Positions 33,628 to 46,482 are shown, counted from the first letter of the stretch. The stretch: 64,000 nucleotides of DNA from Gentiana macrophylla (GCA_026214975.1 CM047810.1:95868316-95932315), one strand, 5' to 3'. Numbers and translations are program-made. Notes: generated from the letters alone by a model not told the origin.

Positions 33628-35386
33628 TGTAGGATGTAATATCGTCGGATGGATCAAGATCCACCCGATTACGCAGCGGAAAGTACAAGATCTAGATCTA
33701 GTCAACCAAAGCACATAAAATAATAGATCTAAACCTACAAGGGGGTTTAGATTGCTTACCTGTTTATTGTGAATAAACACCAAGAACAATCCGAGATCCA
33801 AGATCCAAGAATTGAGAAGCCACCGTCTTTCGGCGTGTATCTCCAAGCAACACCAAGTGGATGGTGATTGGCCGCTTGACCTCCTCGATATGCTACGGAA
33901 TAATCTAGAGGATTATCTAACTTCGAAACCCTATAATACTACTTAAATATGCGTGTATGTCTGCATGTATCATTAGGATTAGGAGAACTCTCTTTATATA
34001 GGAAGTAATCATTGTCCTCCAAGGATTGTTTAATTAATACAAAATCAATTAAAATAATCATTTTCCTTAAAATATAAATCTAGAATATTCCTAAATTAAT
34101 AAGAATATATAAAAGATTTTATTTTCCTTAAATTATTTAACAAATAAATAATTTAATCACTTGTATCATATAATTATCAAGAAAACAAATTTCTTGATAA
34201 TCAACCAAGCATCACACGCCACTTTCTTCTTGACCAATTAGGTCAAGAAGGCAACACACTAATTTGGGCCGAGTTCACGAAAAATATCTTTTCCATGTAT
34301 TTAATTATCTAGTTCAATTAAACAATTAATCCACATATCTATTAAACAGTCCAATCCAACTAATTAATATTAATTGAGGTGAAACGACGAGAAAAACTAT
34401 ATGCTATATTAGGAGTCACGTCGGGGACCATGGACCCATATTGAGTAGCTACAATAAATTAAATAAAATTATTTGTCAGACCGAACAATAATATTCAATC
34501 TATTAATTCCGGGATTACACCACCATAAACCGGCCCGAACTCTGCGAATATAGATAACTTACACTCAACCATGGTGATAAGCGTCCACTGATATAATCAT
34601 TACATACGGATAAATCCTCCATAGACTGTTCGTTTCGATTCGGGATATCTCCGTAAACCCTTGTCGAAACCTCTTATCCTTATTTACCATTAACCCCCTA
34701 GTGATCAATTAATTCATAACTAATATAATATGAACTCCCGGGATCGATCAGTTTCTAGGATTAACAAATAAAGGGGGCGTGCTGTCTACTTCCCGGGGGA
34801 AGGAATGGATTCCATATCTGTGATAGCACAGACTACTCACTCATTCCAGAATAGAGCTAACGAGAAGTGTTAGACCACATACTTCGAAGTGATCCTTACT
34901 AACACATCAAACCCTACCCTAGTCTAAGCGGTTATGCGTGATCACCTCGAGATTGAGATTAATCCATATATGATCATCTTGTGATTCGATAAGACTTCTC
35001 GATTACGGAATTATATCGAAAACTCAAATCAAATCGGTCACAGCCCTATATGATTATCACCGTATATAAATGCCTACTAGGCACCTATTACCGGCGATCC
35101 GGATAAAGCGTCACCTTTGTAAAAGTGTTACAGGCGCATTATTAGCATATTAATCATGAGATCCGTACTCAGATTAATCAGCGCTACGGACTAAGTTAAT
35201 TTTAAGTACATCTCACTAACTCAATCCTCTTGTGTATAGCCATACATTAAGTTATGTGATTACATGAACGAGGTACTTAAGGTTTTGATAGTGTCTTAAT
35301 TATAAGTATAAATGCATATAATAAGATGAATTATTAATTATGTCCTAAAACAATTAGATAATTGTCTTTCGGACACTACACTAACA
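33628..35386 (-). mobile_element. Solo LTR 3 (1759 bp), TSD AAATC
   Basis: Minus-strand LTR starting TGTTAGTGTAGTGTCCGAAAG (35386 leftward) and ending ATTACATCCTACA. AAATC occurs on both sides (33623-33627, 35387-35391). It shares with solo LTR 2 the block CCGAAAGACAATT, the 18-mer CTTCCTATATAAAGAGAG (33988-34005, inverted) and the overall layout. No internal domains remain. Confidence 0.92.
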
Positions 35387-35391
35387 AAATC

Positions 35392-36103
35392 AACCTTGCT
35401 CGAATCATTGGTACTGCATGACCTCGGTAGGTTAAATCCCTCGGAATTCATATTTTTGTGATATAGATGTATCTATTGTTAGATATTTTTTCATAAATAA
35501 ATATTTTGATTATCGTTTGCATACGAGTTGCCGTACGGATTAATGTTAACGCAATGAAACAGGGTTCATGAAGGGATGTGCATTTTCGAATCCAAGCTCC
35601 TTTTCAGATTCTGAATTTTGAAGCGATGCACCTCTGCATGCGAATGGTGATAACCATTACCTTTCGTGTAGAAACACCTCGATTCGAATTGGGGTTCCTT
35701 CAGCTTATAAATAGGCATAGTATGCATACGAATTTTACACAAGTCTTACAGCATCATCAGAACCAATTTCTGGAGTGACCTCGGGTTTGATTCAAACAAG
35801 TCACTGTTTGAATCAAACACCTCCATTGTATCCTGAGAGAGATTTTCGATTGATCCCTAAGTGACAATTGAGTGGGACAAAACATCTCTTAGAAGACAAC
35901 GCTTTGCGTGCCTTGGAGATTTTCCGAGTCTGTCAAATTCTTAGCAACAATTTTCTAACATCTACAACTCCAAATAAACGAAAGGGCAATCCATAATTGT
36001 CATAAATATTCCCAAAATACCACATATTTCAATTCCGCTAAAAATAAGCGAGATACAACTAATTCACTATCTTTTGCCAAGAAAAAGCGATAATACATGA
36101 ATA
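35392..36103. other. Probable old LTR or intergenic remnant
   Basis: Contains an LTR-like stretch (AGCTTATAAATAGGCAT near 35701-35717 could be a TATA region) but no paired ends. No coding potential recognised. Confidence 0.4.
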
Positions 36104-36106
36104 TAA

Positions 36107-36482
36107 GGGCATTCGTGCGAAGCCCTATATGGTGCCCTATCCCTAAAATGAAGATAAAAAATAGAGTTTATCCCAAAATAGCTTCCACAACAAAGTCTCT
36201 ATCCCTATTTATTTTTAATGATATGAACAGTGCATCCCTATTTGTGGGGATGCACTATTCACGCCCTAAACATATTTAATTATTAAAAATTATAGGGATA
36301 TGGATAGGGATGCTGCTGGAATGAAATAATAAATATTTAATGTGTATAAATATGGTTGTGAGGTAGAATATGTATTATTTAATATTATTTGAGATTTTTG
36401 AATTGAGATGTTGTAAAATAGGGATATGCATTATTTTATATTATTTTAAGGATAAAATTTGAGGCCTACGATAAGAATGCCC
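36107..36482. mobile_element. Tourist/Harbinger-like MITE, TSD TAA
   Basis: Begins GGGCATTCGTGCGAAG and ends CGATAAGAATGCCC, with TAA on both sides (36104-36106, 36483-36485). GGG-starting inverted ends plus a 3-bp TAA duplication fit PIF/Harbinger-derived MITEs. Confidence 0.78.
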
Positions 36483-36890
36483 TAAGAGTATTAACTATGT
36501 AAGCACAACCCAAGAAATAAAGTGAAAGTACAATTTATTGCACAAGAAAAGGGAACAACCTATATATGATAAACTAGGAGACATAACAACTGTAAGCTAC
36601 GAGATCTTCTTCTGTCTCCTCGATGTCAACATTACTTTATCTGAAAATGTTAAGTAATTGGTGAACATGACATACTTGTAAAGAAAATATAATTAAAATG
36701 AGCCATAGTAGTATATGGAAAATCTGACACTAGTTCACTATTAATACAAACATACTTTAAAAATACTTGTTAATAACTATCATACTAAAATTCTACATAT
36801 GAATAATGAAAATAGGGAGTTGGACATGACATAAATGTATCCTAACATACTAATGCATACTCGTGAATTACCCTACTTACCATATCATAA

Positions 36891-36921
36891 CTAGCCAAAT
36901 AACCCGTGCATCATGCACGGG
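36891..36921 (-). mobile_element. Helitron 3' terminus (minus strand)
   Basis: On the minus strand: hairpin CCCGTGCATGATGCACGGG (36921-36903), an 8-nt spacer, then CTAG followed by T. A hairpin shortly before CTRR-T is the Helitron 3' end. The element would extend to the right. Its 5' TC end could not be placed. Confidence 0.65.
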
Positions 36922-37130
36922 AGGTAAGTTTATAAATATAAAAAAACACATTGATATGTCATAGAATAAATTCTAATCAGTAGGACTTTAAAAGTTTCGA
37001 AAGAAAAAAAACAATCTTCTTAATTAATCATATTACAGTCGTTGGACAATAGTAAAAGAGGATGAAATGTTTCTTCTTGTACATAAAAGATAAATTTTAG
37101 TTGTCACAAATACCGAACCTTGTCAAATTT

Positions 37131-37275
37131 ATGTAGCACAACCGATGAAGCATTACCCTAGTGATAAAAATTGAGGCCCCAAGACCAAGAGATCATGGGT
37201 TCAAGCCTCCTTGAGGCAAAAAGAGTGTGTGAGTTTAGTAAATAGGTTTTCGTATCCGTTAAAAAAACAAAATTA
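37131..37275 (+). mobile_element. Candidate tRNA-derived SINE
   Basis: B-box-like GGGTTCAAGCC at about 37198-37208 lies some 40 bases after a weak A-box-like ACCCTAGTGAT. It is followed by a T-rich segment and an A run (TTAAAAAAACAAAA). The A box is poor and no target duplication was established. Confidence 0.35.
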
Positions 37276-39330
37276 TACCTGAATAGGATAATTGAATCTA
37301 TCAAACTATCTATCCATCTATCTATCTATATGTTTGGAAATGCAATTTGCAGGAATTTAGAGATACGAATTAGAATTTTACCACACTTTATAACTAATAT
37401 ACTTAACATTATAACTACCAAACTTAGTCTTAGACATTATAGCTCAAAACGAATACATATAAAATATAAGTAGGCCAATTTTAAATGTCTATGGGTGTTT
37501 AAGAAAAACAATTTATATTGTAATATTTTTTGAGTTGTTCGCCCGCCCCATATCGGCTTAAGGCGCCTCAGCCTACCAGATTTTTTTTTATGATTCCTGA
37601 ATGACCATTGACATTCAAAACTAAACATTGATATTTACTCCATCACCCCTTAAATTCTCCGGAATTTTGCCTACCATTCCGACAAAGTTGCCAAGCCTTC
37701 AATCTTTTTTTTTCAAAAATAAAAAATATTTTTTTTTAGGGGAAAAAATAAAAAATACTAAAACTTCAATTTATTCAATCAACAATGCAATATTCAAATT
37801 CAATACCTGAAATTTCTCCCTAATTAATTTTGCATATCCCTCTTGCACAATTATTAGACCATTGAATTCATTCCATCACTCAATATTTGTGCCTCTCTCT
37901 TTTTTATTTTTGTGTGTGAAAGGAGTGCCTATTTTATTCTCTGAATTGTTTGTAACCTGGGTTGATTGACTTTCGGTTACATCAACTTTACTTGTTTTCT
38001 TTTCCATGTGAGTATTATGAAGCAATTTCCATCCCGTTCTAATGATTTTTGCATTTATCAATATATTGTAATGTCTATTTAGACAATGGATGTCTTGATA
38101 AGTATGGTGACAATTTACCGGGAAAATGAGGAAAGTTGATGTAGCATTGGTATCTTATTCAATCGGTACATTAATTATATTGTACTTTTCTCTAGTTCAA
38201 ACTCTATTACTATTGAGGCAGTACAACAAAATATCAATTTATTGTTGAAGAGAACAAAAGAATAAATAGATAAAGTAAAAAACATAATGAGAAAATTTCA
38301 ATACACTACAAAAGAAAACAAATAATACATCAAATTTATTAGAATAAAATCGTTTTATCAAAGAAAGTACTCATTCTATCGACTTTAATAAAATAAAAAG
38401 ATGATATCATAAAAGTACTCATTCTAAGGTGTTTATGGTTGAATTATCATGTCATTTACCTTCTCTTTTTCTGGCTACGTGCATAAAATGCAGGTGAAGG
38501 CTCAATTTTGAACATTATGAGGCGGATGTTGTTATCTGCGAAAAAAGCACAAAGAAATAAATCAACATGAATAAAATTGAAGCCGTCAATAAAAGAAATA
38601 TTTATTCTATCCAAATCAGTAAAATAGAAACATTATATGGTCTTTTAGATAGCCGGAACACGACGTATAGAAGCAGGAGGAGAGAAGAGAACCAAAAATC
38701 GTCCTCTCTATCTTGCAAAAGGAACCAAAAAACACCAAATGTATATTCAATGAGTGTATTAAGAAATCTAGTATTTTTAGAAATAAACAAAATAGAAATT
38801 AAGTTTATATGAAGAAGTTACACGTTTTGACTACATAATCTTAAAAAGTATTTTAGCCGGAGGGTGATGATGGTTGTACGCAGGTGCGGCGGAGAGAAGC
38901 GGTAGTAGAACAAAAGAAAACAAAAATGCTATTAGGCTGCAAAAAAAACACCAACCACACTAACATTAAATCAAAATAAACTAAACAATAACTAAAGATG
39001 AAGAGTCCTGCCAAAATATAAATAGGATGAAGATGAAAGGCGGTGATTAAGACTCATTTTTTAAATTTTAAAATTTGAATATAGTGTAAATTCCCATTAG
39101 AGATTTGGGGGAGTAATTTAAGGGATGTTGTTGGGGAGGAATTAATTGAATACACACTTTTTTTTTTTTTTTTTTAAAGCTGGGTTTAAAAGCGGGTCAA
39201 TTGCAGGTTTGGAGCCGGTTTGCGGGTAGTTGATTTAAAACACCTTCAAAAACATCTATAAATAATATATACACGAAGCAATTTAGCCCGTTTCCCTTCA
39301 ATTACCCGACCCAAACCCGGTAATAAAAAA
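37276..39330. other. Non-coding, AT-rich, no feature supported
   Basis: Contains a short (TCTA)n-like run near 37310-37330 and T-rich tracts near 37581 and 39160. No gene could be supported. Confidence 0.5.
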
Positions 39331-39373
39331 ATAAAAAATAAACATAAATACTTCCGCATCCAACAAAATGCTT

Positions 39374-39623
39374 ACATTAATAAAACAAATAATATTACTA
39401 AATTAAAAAAACCAGCCGTATTTAATGAAAATAAAAAATACTCCAGCATTTACTCAAAATAATATTCTGCCATAATAAAAAATCAACAAAATCTGCCACA
39501 TTAATAAAACCAATAATATTACTAAATTAACAAAACCAGCTGTATTTAATGAAAATAAAAAATACTTCCGCATTTACTCAAAATAATATTCTGCCGTAAT
39601 AAAAAATCAAAAAAATTCTACCG
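39374..39623. repeat. Two tandem copies of about 125 bp
   Basis: Consecutive units share ATTAATAAAAC(A/C)AATAATA, ACCAGC(C/T)GTATTTAATG and CATTTACTCAAAATAATATT. Further partial copies (CGCATTTACTC) occur to 40066. Confidence 0.8.
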
Positions 39624-40849
39624 CATTAAAAATAAAAAAGGGGGAGTTGCCCAAAAGGACATAAAAAGTAAAATAATAGGTATTTAGGACACTATTAAAT
39701 TTTAATTGATAAAAAGGACAAAAACATTGAAACCTTACCAAATTACCCCAAATTACCAATGAAAATCCTTACAAGAAGGGTAAAAATGTAAATTAATGGC
39801 ATTTATATTTTACACGGTGGGCTCTTGTGTGTTTTATTAGGACCATAATAAAATTTCTGTCAACTAAATTAGTCTATTAAAAACTAATTACTCCTTATTA
39901 CCAAATAATTTGTTAGTCGTCATCTTAACGCTTTATTAAGTTGATAAGTAGTCCTTATCAACAAAAAACCCAATCAAAAATACGGCCGCATTTACTCAAA
40001 AAAAAAAAATCAAAAAAATTCTGCCGCACATTATTTGAAAAAATACGGTCGCATTTACTCAAAAAAAATTCTCCCCCATTTCTATATCAACACATATTAT
40101 TCCCATCATTTGCATTTCTCCCAATTCTCGATTTATTTCTTCCCAAATTACGCATTCATTTCCCCTGCAAGTAAATCTATCAATGTACACATTTCCACGA
40201 GTTTCCCAATTTCCCATTCATGTCGATGTTTTATACAAATTATTGGAATAGCACACATTTTTCACTGTGTTTGATTTTTTTGCCAGGTTGCTAAGTTGTT
40301 AGGACCGCCCATATTTGAAGCTTCACACACTCTCAATCCATTAATAATTATCAGGTAATTTCTTTTCTCCATGGTCTTGGTCTTTGGCTGATTATCTATG
40401 GATATAGGGATTCAATGCTATTGGTGTTATTCTTCTAATGAACATAAAAAAAAATCCAGATAATACAAAATAAAAAAAACAAAAAAAATCCAGATATTAC
40501 AAAAAAAAGAACAACACAACCCGTCCCATTTCTATAAAATAAAAAAAAAATGAAAATCAGATTTTCTACACCATTGCCATTGCTAATTTTACATTTTCTT
40601 CACCAATGATTTTTTTTTTCCCCTCCAGGTTTATGAGTTATTGTTTAGGGTGATTTTATACGATTTCTAATGTTATATTTTATAACGATTTCCTCCATAT
40701 TCGTATAATTTGCATAGAAATCAAGGGTTTAATCGAATTATTGAGCAAATGAGTTTTAAAAGTGGTTAAGTGCAAATTTGTGTTAATTATGTGGTTTCAT
40801 TGATAAAAATCTTTGAATATGAGATGTTACATTTTGCACGATGTTATCA
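39624..40849. other. Non-coding, AT-rich
   Basis: Partial copies of the preceding repeat and a possible splice-like CAG|GTAATTTCTTTTCT at about 40351-40366, echoed at 42560-42577. No reading frame could be recognised around it. Confidence 0.4.
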
Positions 40850-42400
40850 TGAATGTAGATACGCTTGCATGTTAAATGAGGAGCTTAAGCGAAGATCGGA
40901 TGAAGGTTAAGAAGAAAGCTCGATTCGAATGAAGAAAGCTCGATTCGAATGAAGAAAGCTCGATTCGATTCGCCCAAACTTGGTGATCAAGTATTTCAAA
41001 ATATGCCACGTAACATTATATTTTGAGGCCTAAAAGATGGATTTTGAGGAAAAGAAGAAGATGCCACGAGTTTACGAGATCAGCGGATCAATATTTTCCA
41101 ACGTCTTCTACACAGTAACCTGTTTTTCGATGGAAATTTTACCCGACTTAGAGGCATTTTCAGGGAAGAGTTCTTGACGAAAGTTGTAGATACTAAAATG
41201 AGCTTTCCAACGCATTTTGAATCACGTCAATCGGAGGTCTACAACTCAAGTTATGATTTTTTTTACCGAACTCTTTGGAATTACGGACGAACCGGAGATA
41301 TTTTGGCCAAGTTTGATGCATGTTACTCCATGTGCTCCTTAATGATGATGATGATGAGTCATAACAAACTCCACATGCTATTTTAGTGACTCCTCACCTT
41401 CACACGCAAAGTCATTATCACCTCCCACATGCTTATAACAAACTTGAGAATATTCCTTAGCATATTCTCCCAAAAATATCTCCTCAACTACAACCTCTCC
41501 CTTATACACCTCCCTCAACTCTCCCTATAAGAACTCCCTCATTTCCATCCATAAAGGCGCCCCTCCTTGGTCACTTTTGGCCAAGCTTTTACTTTTCCGT
41601 CTTTTATGTAAATACTCTGAGGCGTTATGCCGAGAATAAATTAGAATAGTAATCTTGTTGTAATCTGGAGCTACGATACGATTCGAAATCATAATCGAGG
41701 ATGATTGGCTAAGGTCTCTAAGCTAGAACCACCTTTGTGAAGCCACCATCACCGGAATAAACAAGGATTTCGTTTTCATTTGTTCTAGTGAGTTTCTTGT
41801 TCTTCCTTCATGTTTGAATTGTTTATGTGCAATTTGTATGATCTATACTTATGTTGCATGCTAATCAATTTAGATACGATAGTTGATAAATTAAGTAGAT
41901 TACCGTGAAGGAGAATGATAATAGTCTTCCAACATACGTAAGTTGAGGTGAATGTTGTCGATTAGGATTTATATCCATATCTTTGATCCGTAAATGCTTT
42001 AGTTGTACCGAGAGTGGTGAACTAATTAAAAGGCGATGAACCGAAAAGGAAAATGCCTCTTTAGCGAATAATAATCCAAGAACTTACGAATGAATATGTG
42101 TCTTTCTTGTTATTTTCGGTGGGGTGGTGGATCATCGGTGCGTTCTAGTTGTTTTAAATTATAAATTTTTATTATCGTAGTTTTATTTATTTTCACGTTT
42201 GCTACCTTAGTTTGTTAATTGAAAATCCGAGATCATAATCATCAACTTTATAAAAGAAATCGAAGGCAAAAACTCTTTTTCGTACAAGTCCCTGCGGATA
42301 CGATCCGGTTTCACCACTAGCTGCGAGCCTTCGCACTTGGGGCTGACATCGGTTTTATTTTATTACTTGTTATCTTTTGCTTTGCATAAAACCGCGAACA
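40850..42400 (+). mobile_element. Possible Gypsy solo LTR
   Basis: Begins TGAATGTAGATACGC and ends ACCGCGAACA. The segment near 42290-42350 (GTCCCTGCGGATACGATCC and CGCACTTGGGG) is like the 3' end of chromovirus/Athila-type LTRs. GTTATCA occurs on both sides (40843-40849, 42401-42407), but 7 bp is not a usual LTR target size, so the boundaries are tentative. It contains a 20-bp unit (GAAGAAAGCTCGATTCGAAT) three times at about 40909-40970. Confidence 0.45.
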
Positions 42401-42407
42401 GTTATCA

Positions 42408-43207
42408 TTAACGAATCTTCAATTCTGGCCTTTCCATTTCATCACATCAAAGCAATAATAACCACTGAAGAGGTAATTACTTGGAACAATGCTTTTTTTT
42501 CTTCTTGATTTAAGGAAAATTCTATTGCGTAGAGAATTTACAAAACCAATTAATATTTCTCAGGTAATTTCTTTTCTATCTTTATTCATTTTATCATATT
42601 CTGCATGGTTTAATTCAAGTTCATGTTTTTTTTCCAATTTTGATTTTTTTAAGGGCTTTCAAATATGTAATTACTGTTTTCAATTCTTTTTCCCGGTTTA
42701 AAATTCATATATTGATTTTTTCTGTTTTGTTTTGAAATTATTTTCCACATGTAAAATCATCTACACAATTATTTTTTCCTTTTTTCGCAATTTTTTTTCC
42801 TTTTACGTATAGTAAAATAGTGAACATTAACATTAGAACACATTTAAAATGGAGTGTTTTAATGAGAATCAACATTAAATGTTCAAAGATTCACATGTTT
42901 TTTAATTCCATTAGGTATGATATACATTATTTTTATTTATTTTTTGTGTTTTCTTTTGTGCCATATATGGATCCACTAAAAAAAAAATTCATATATGGAA
43001 TTATTGTTTTTTCTGTTTTGTTTTGAATTTTTTTTAACTCAATAACTCATTCAAAGCAGTAGAGAATTTAACCGGTTAGATTTCATTCAAAAAAATGAAA
43101 AAATGTTGTACACAAAAATACCATAAATACCATAGTAACAAATAAAATGCAAAACATAATTAAAAAAAAGAGAAAAAAACACCGTAAACAAAAATACCAT
43201 AAATACC
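42408..43207. other. Non-coding, AT-rich
   Basis: No paired ends, motifs or coding frames could be supported. Confidence 0.45.
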
Positions 43208-44290
43208 ACCATAAATACATTTAACGGAATCATTCTAACAAAATGCAAAACGTAATTAATAAAAGGAGGAATCTACGGACTAAAAAAAACAACTCTATTT
43301 TCGTCAAAGAAAAAAAACTGTGACAAAAAATGCATAATCAATACCATAAATACAATTTATATTTTATGATACCTAACATAAAAAAAAGATTTGAAAGAAT
43401 AAAAAACATACCATGGGTACCATTTATATTTTATGAAACAACATAAAGTTTACCTAAAGATTTCAAATAATAAGAAGCAAAACACGGAATTGGTGTATTG
43501 AATAAAGCGAGAAACATAATAAAAAAGGCGGAATTATATTTTATGATCCGTAACATAAAAAAGCGATTTGAAAGAATAAAAAACACGGAATTAGTGGTTT
43601 ATCGAATAAAATGCGAACATAATAAAAAAGGCGAATTATATTTTATTATCTCTAACATATTTAAAAAGATTTGAAAGAATAAAAAAAAGCACCATAAATA
43701 CATTTAACGGAATCATTCTAACAAAATGCAAAAGCGTAATTAATAAAAGGAGGAATCTACGGACTAAAAAAATAGCTCTATTTTAGTCAAAAAAAAAAAT
43801 TGTGACAAAAATGCAGAATCAATACCATAAATACAATTTATATTTTATGATCCCTAACATAATAAAAAAGATTTGAAAGAATAAAAACATACCATGGATA
43901 CCATTTATATTTTATGAAACAACATATAGCTGTTTAAAGATTTCAAATAATAAGAAGCAAAAACACGGAATTGGTGTATTGAATAAAATGAGGAACATAA
44001 TAAAAAAAAAAAGGCGGAATTATAATATATGATACGTAACATAAAAAAGATTTGAAAGAATAAAAAAAAATGGAATCAGTGGTGTATCGAATAAAATGCG
44101 GAACATAATAAAAAAAAGGCGGAATTATATTTTATTATCTCTAACATAATAAAAAATATTTGAAAGATTAAAAAAAACACGGAATCAGTGTAACAAATAC
44201 AATGCGGAACATAATAAAAATTTAGTGTAAATAATTTTTTTTTTAAATACGGAATTGAACATAATAAAAACACGGAATCAGGGTGCCAAA
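43208..44290. repeat. Tandem duplication of about 482 bp (2.2 copies)
   Basis: The sequence starting CACCATAAATACATTTAACG at 43208 restarts at 43690 and continues with the same order of words (GGAGGAATCTACGGAC, then TATATTTTATGAAACAACAT). Shorter internal repeats (AAGATTTGAAAGAATAAAAA) recur many times. A-rich and non-coding. Confidence 0.8.
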
Positions 44291-44524
44291 ATAAAATATT
44301 TTTTTAAATAGGGATTTTTTTTTTGTGGGTTGCAAGTGAACAGCTATCAAGGTAACTATACTACGTGGTAAATATAGTTTTTCAACTTACAAAATTATTA
44401 ATTTTGTATCTCGGTTGTTTTGTAGAGAGCAGTTTACAAACAACAAAGTTCACAAAGTTTTATCTTGATTGCCGCCTCGATCGTATACGCCGTGCATCGG
44501 TGGATCGTAAATTTCAAATAATCT

Positions 44525-45146
44525 TGATGTTGCGTGGAATATCAGTTTTGCGGTAACAGTGTCAATCTTGAGGATATAAAGCTGTTATGGGTGATTCCTC
44601 CGGAGAGGGTAAGGCGGTTATTTAGAACAAGGTGGCGGAATAAGCATAAAGTAAATAACAAAAGATGGGGCCGGTGGTTAGCGGCAAAATGGCAGAGTTT
44701 GGCTGTGTGTATTTCTTCTCAGGTCTCCTTCTTTGTTACATATGATCCTCTATTTATAGACAAGCAAGTCGGTCTACTGTTCACGATTAGACAGCTAATG
44801 ATATAATAAGAAATAACTTATACAAGTGCCATAAGTATCTTAAACAAAATATCTGTATGCTTTGAATCATGTAAATAGTCATGCCAGCGCCCGCGTCGCA
44901 TTGTCCGTGGCGGCGATAAGCGCGGTGATAGTAGCGGTGGTGCGATCTTGCCTTGGCGATAAGGAGAAACCATATGATGGAGATACGTCCGGTTTAGAAG
45001 TGGCGGACGTAAAGCGGCTAGGATCTAGCGACCGACTTGCTACAAGTGGGGTGCGGCTACATCGGCGAGGCCCATAATATTTGTATTGGGCGGGTTGTGA
45101 GTGCCCAATCCGTGGGAAGTGTGTCTGTTGCGGGTTAGGTATATCA
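44525..45146 (-). repeat. Tat element 3' LTR
   Basis: 622 bp. The first 350 bp are almost identical to the other LTR, the last 290 bp differ by many small indels. Confidence 0.93.
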
Positions 45147-45162
45147 ATGGCCCCTACTCTAC
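45147..45162 (-). other. Polypurine tract of the Tat element
   Basis: Minus strand AGAGTAGGGGCCAT directly before the 3' LTR. G-rich and in the expected place. Confidence 0.65.
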
Positions 45163-45244
45163 TGCGATTGGATGTGCCCGCCAGCGGAGAGTAGAAAGTA
45201 TGTCGAAGAAGTGAATACCGCCTGAAGTTTGTTGTGCTTGCAGT

Positions 45245-45543
45245 GAACAGGCTTTGATCGCCGATAGTCGCTATATCGGGCTTAAACTAGTGTTTGAACG
45301 AAATCACCAGTAAGTTGCTGTGCATTGCAGCGAACAGGCTTTGATCGCCGATAGTCGCTATATCGGGCTTAAACTAGTGTTTGAACGAAATCACCGATGA
45401 AGTTCTTTGTGCATTGCGTGAACAGGCTTTGATCGCCGATAGTCGCTATATCGGGCTTGGTCGCCAACAACGCTCTGTTGGGCTTAGTTGCCAACAACGC
45501 TCTGTTGGGCTTAATTGCCAACAACGCTCTGTTGGGCTTAATT
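45245..45543. repeat. Tandem repeats in the 3' region of the Tat element
   Basis: Two arrays in series: a unit of 87-88 bp starting GAACAGGCTTTGATCGCC at 45245, 45332 and 45420, then a 27-bp unit (GCCAACAACGCTCTGTTGGG) at 45463, 45490 and 45517. The 3' untranslated regions of Tat elements are known for such hypervariable tandem repeats. Confidence 0.92.
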
Positions 45544-45773
45544 ATGACCGCCGGTAGCTGGGCGACTAGAATTGAAAAGGAATGTACTAGTAGTTGAAAC
45601 GTCGCATCTATCACGTGAGAGGTCGCGTACGATCTGAATCGCCGCCTATTCTGATTGGCTGCCGTTTCTTGGGATACGAACCGTCGTCAGTTAGACGTAT
45701 CGTGGAGATAAGACGTTTCGAAACGTTTCAAATTTCGAAAATCGTAATAACTGTTCCCGCCCTTTTTCTCCTC

Positions 45774-45780
45774 TATAAAA
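45774..45780 (+). promoter_or_regulatory. TATA box in front of the antisense ORF
   Basis: TATAAAA in a promoter-like setting, followed by a C/T- and A-rich segment, 150 bp before a GT donor. It lies on the strand opposite to pol and is not in an LTR. Confidence 0.5.
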
Positions 45781-45936
45781 TGGGGTCCTCCTCCACCATT
45801 CACCACTTTTGGCGAAATTGACTCCGGCGATAACAAAACTCCGGTGAGAAGGCGATTTCCGGCAAGGTTTAACAGAGCTCCGATCAGGCGTTTTTCTCAG
45901 CAATCAGTCTACTTCTTAACTTCTTCCAACGATCAG

Positions 45937-46481
45937 GTACCAAAATCTCCCTTCTGTTTCCGTTTTTTACTCTGATTCCTTCCCAAAATCGTGACTTCGA
46001 TTTGTTTTTCCTTGCGTTTTTGTATGAATGTTGCCCTAGTTCACTTTGGTGTAGCGTATGATCCACGATATCATGATTTTTGAGCATAATGTATATTTAT
46101 CCTCTTCCTGAATCCCCAATTACGCTTTGATGTATGGTTTTGCTCCAAGATTATTGCTTTTCCATGATTTGCTTTGTTAGCTAGCAGTTTTTCATGGCTC
46201 TGACTTCTAACAAGGCGTAATCGGGGTTGGATGCTCTGATTGCGCCTTCCTTGATTATCTGCGTTTACATGTTGACACCACTTATTCCTGTATGAATGCA
46301 TATGTGATTGGGGTAGTTTGCCAGGATTTTTAGGTTAATGCTTGGGAAAAGATAGGTTTTTCGGGTTTCTTGTTCAAAGAAGATAGAGGGGCGAGGTGTC
46401 GGGGTGTACTCGCTTTTACCTCGGCCTGACTATCATGTCTGGGTGATTAAACGTGTCCACCTTGCCCTTTTTCTTTTTCAG
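45937..46481 (+). other. Putative leader intron of the antisense ORF
   Basis: Donor CAG|GTACCA at 45937. The acceptor is preceded by a long pyrimidine tract (CCCTTTTTCTTTTTCAG) ending at 46481, one base before ATG 46483. The T-rich composition in between is typical of plant introns. Confidence 0.5.
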
Positions 46482-46482
46482 C

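Noticed and set aside
40850..42400. Firm call of a Gypsy solo LTR
   Set aside because: The flanking repeat GTTATCA is 7 bp, not the usual 5, so boundaries and class are left tentative.
45369..45614. Repetitive minus-strand frame with KPNRALLA repeats as a protein
   Set aside because: It is simply the translation of the 27-bp tandem repeat in the Tat 3' region.
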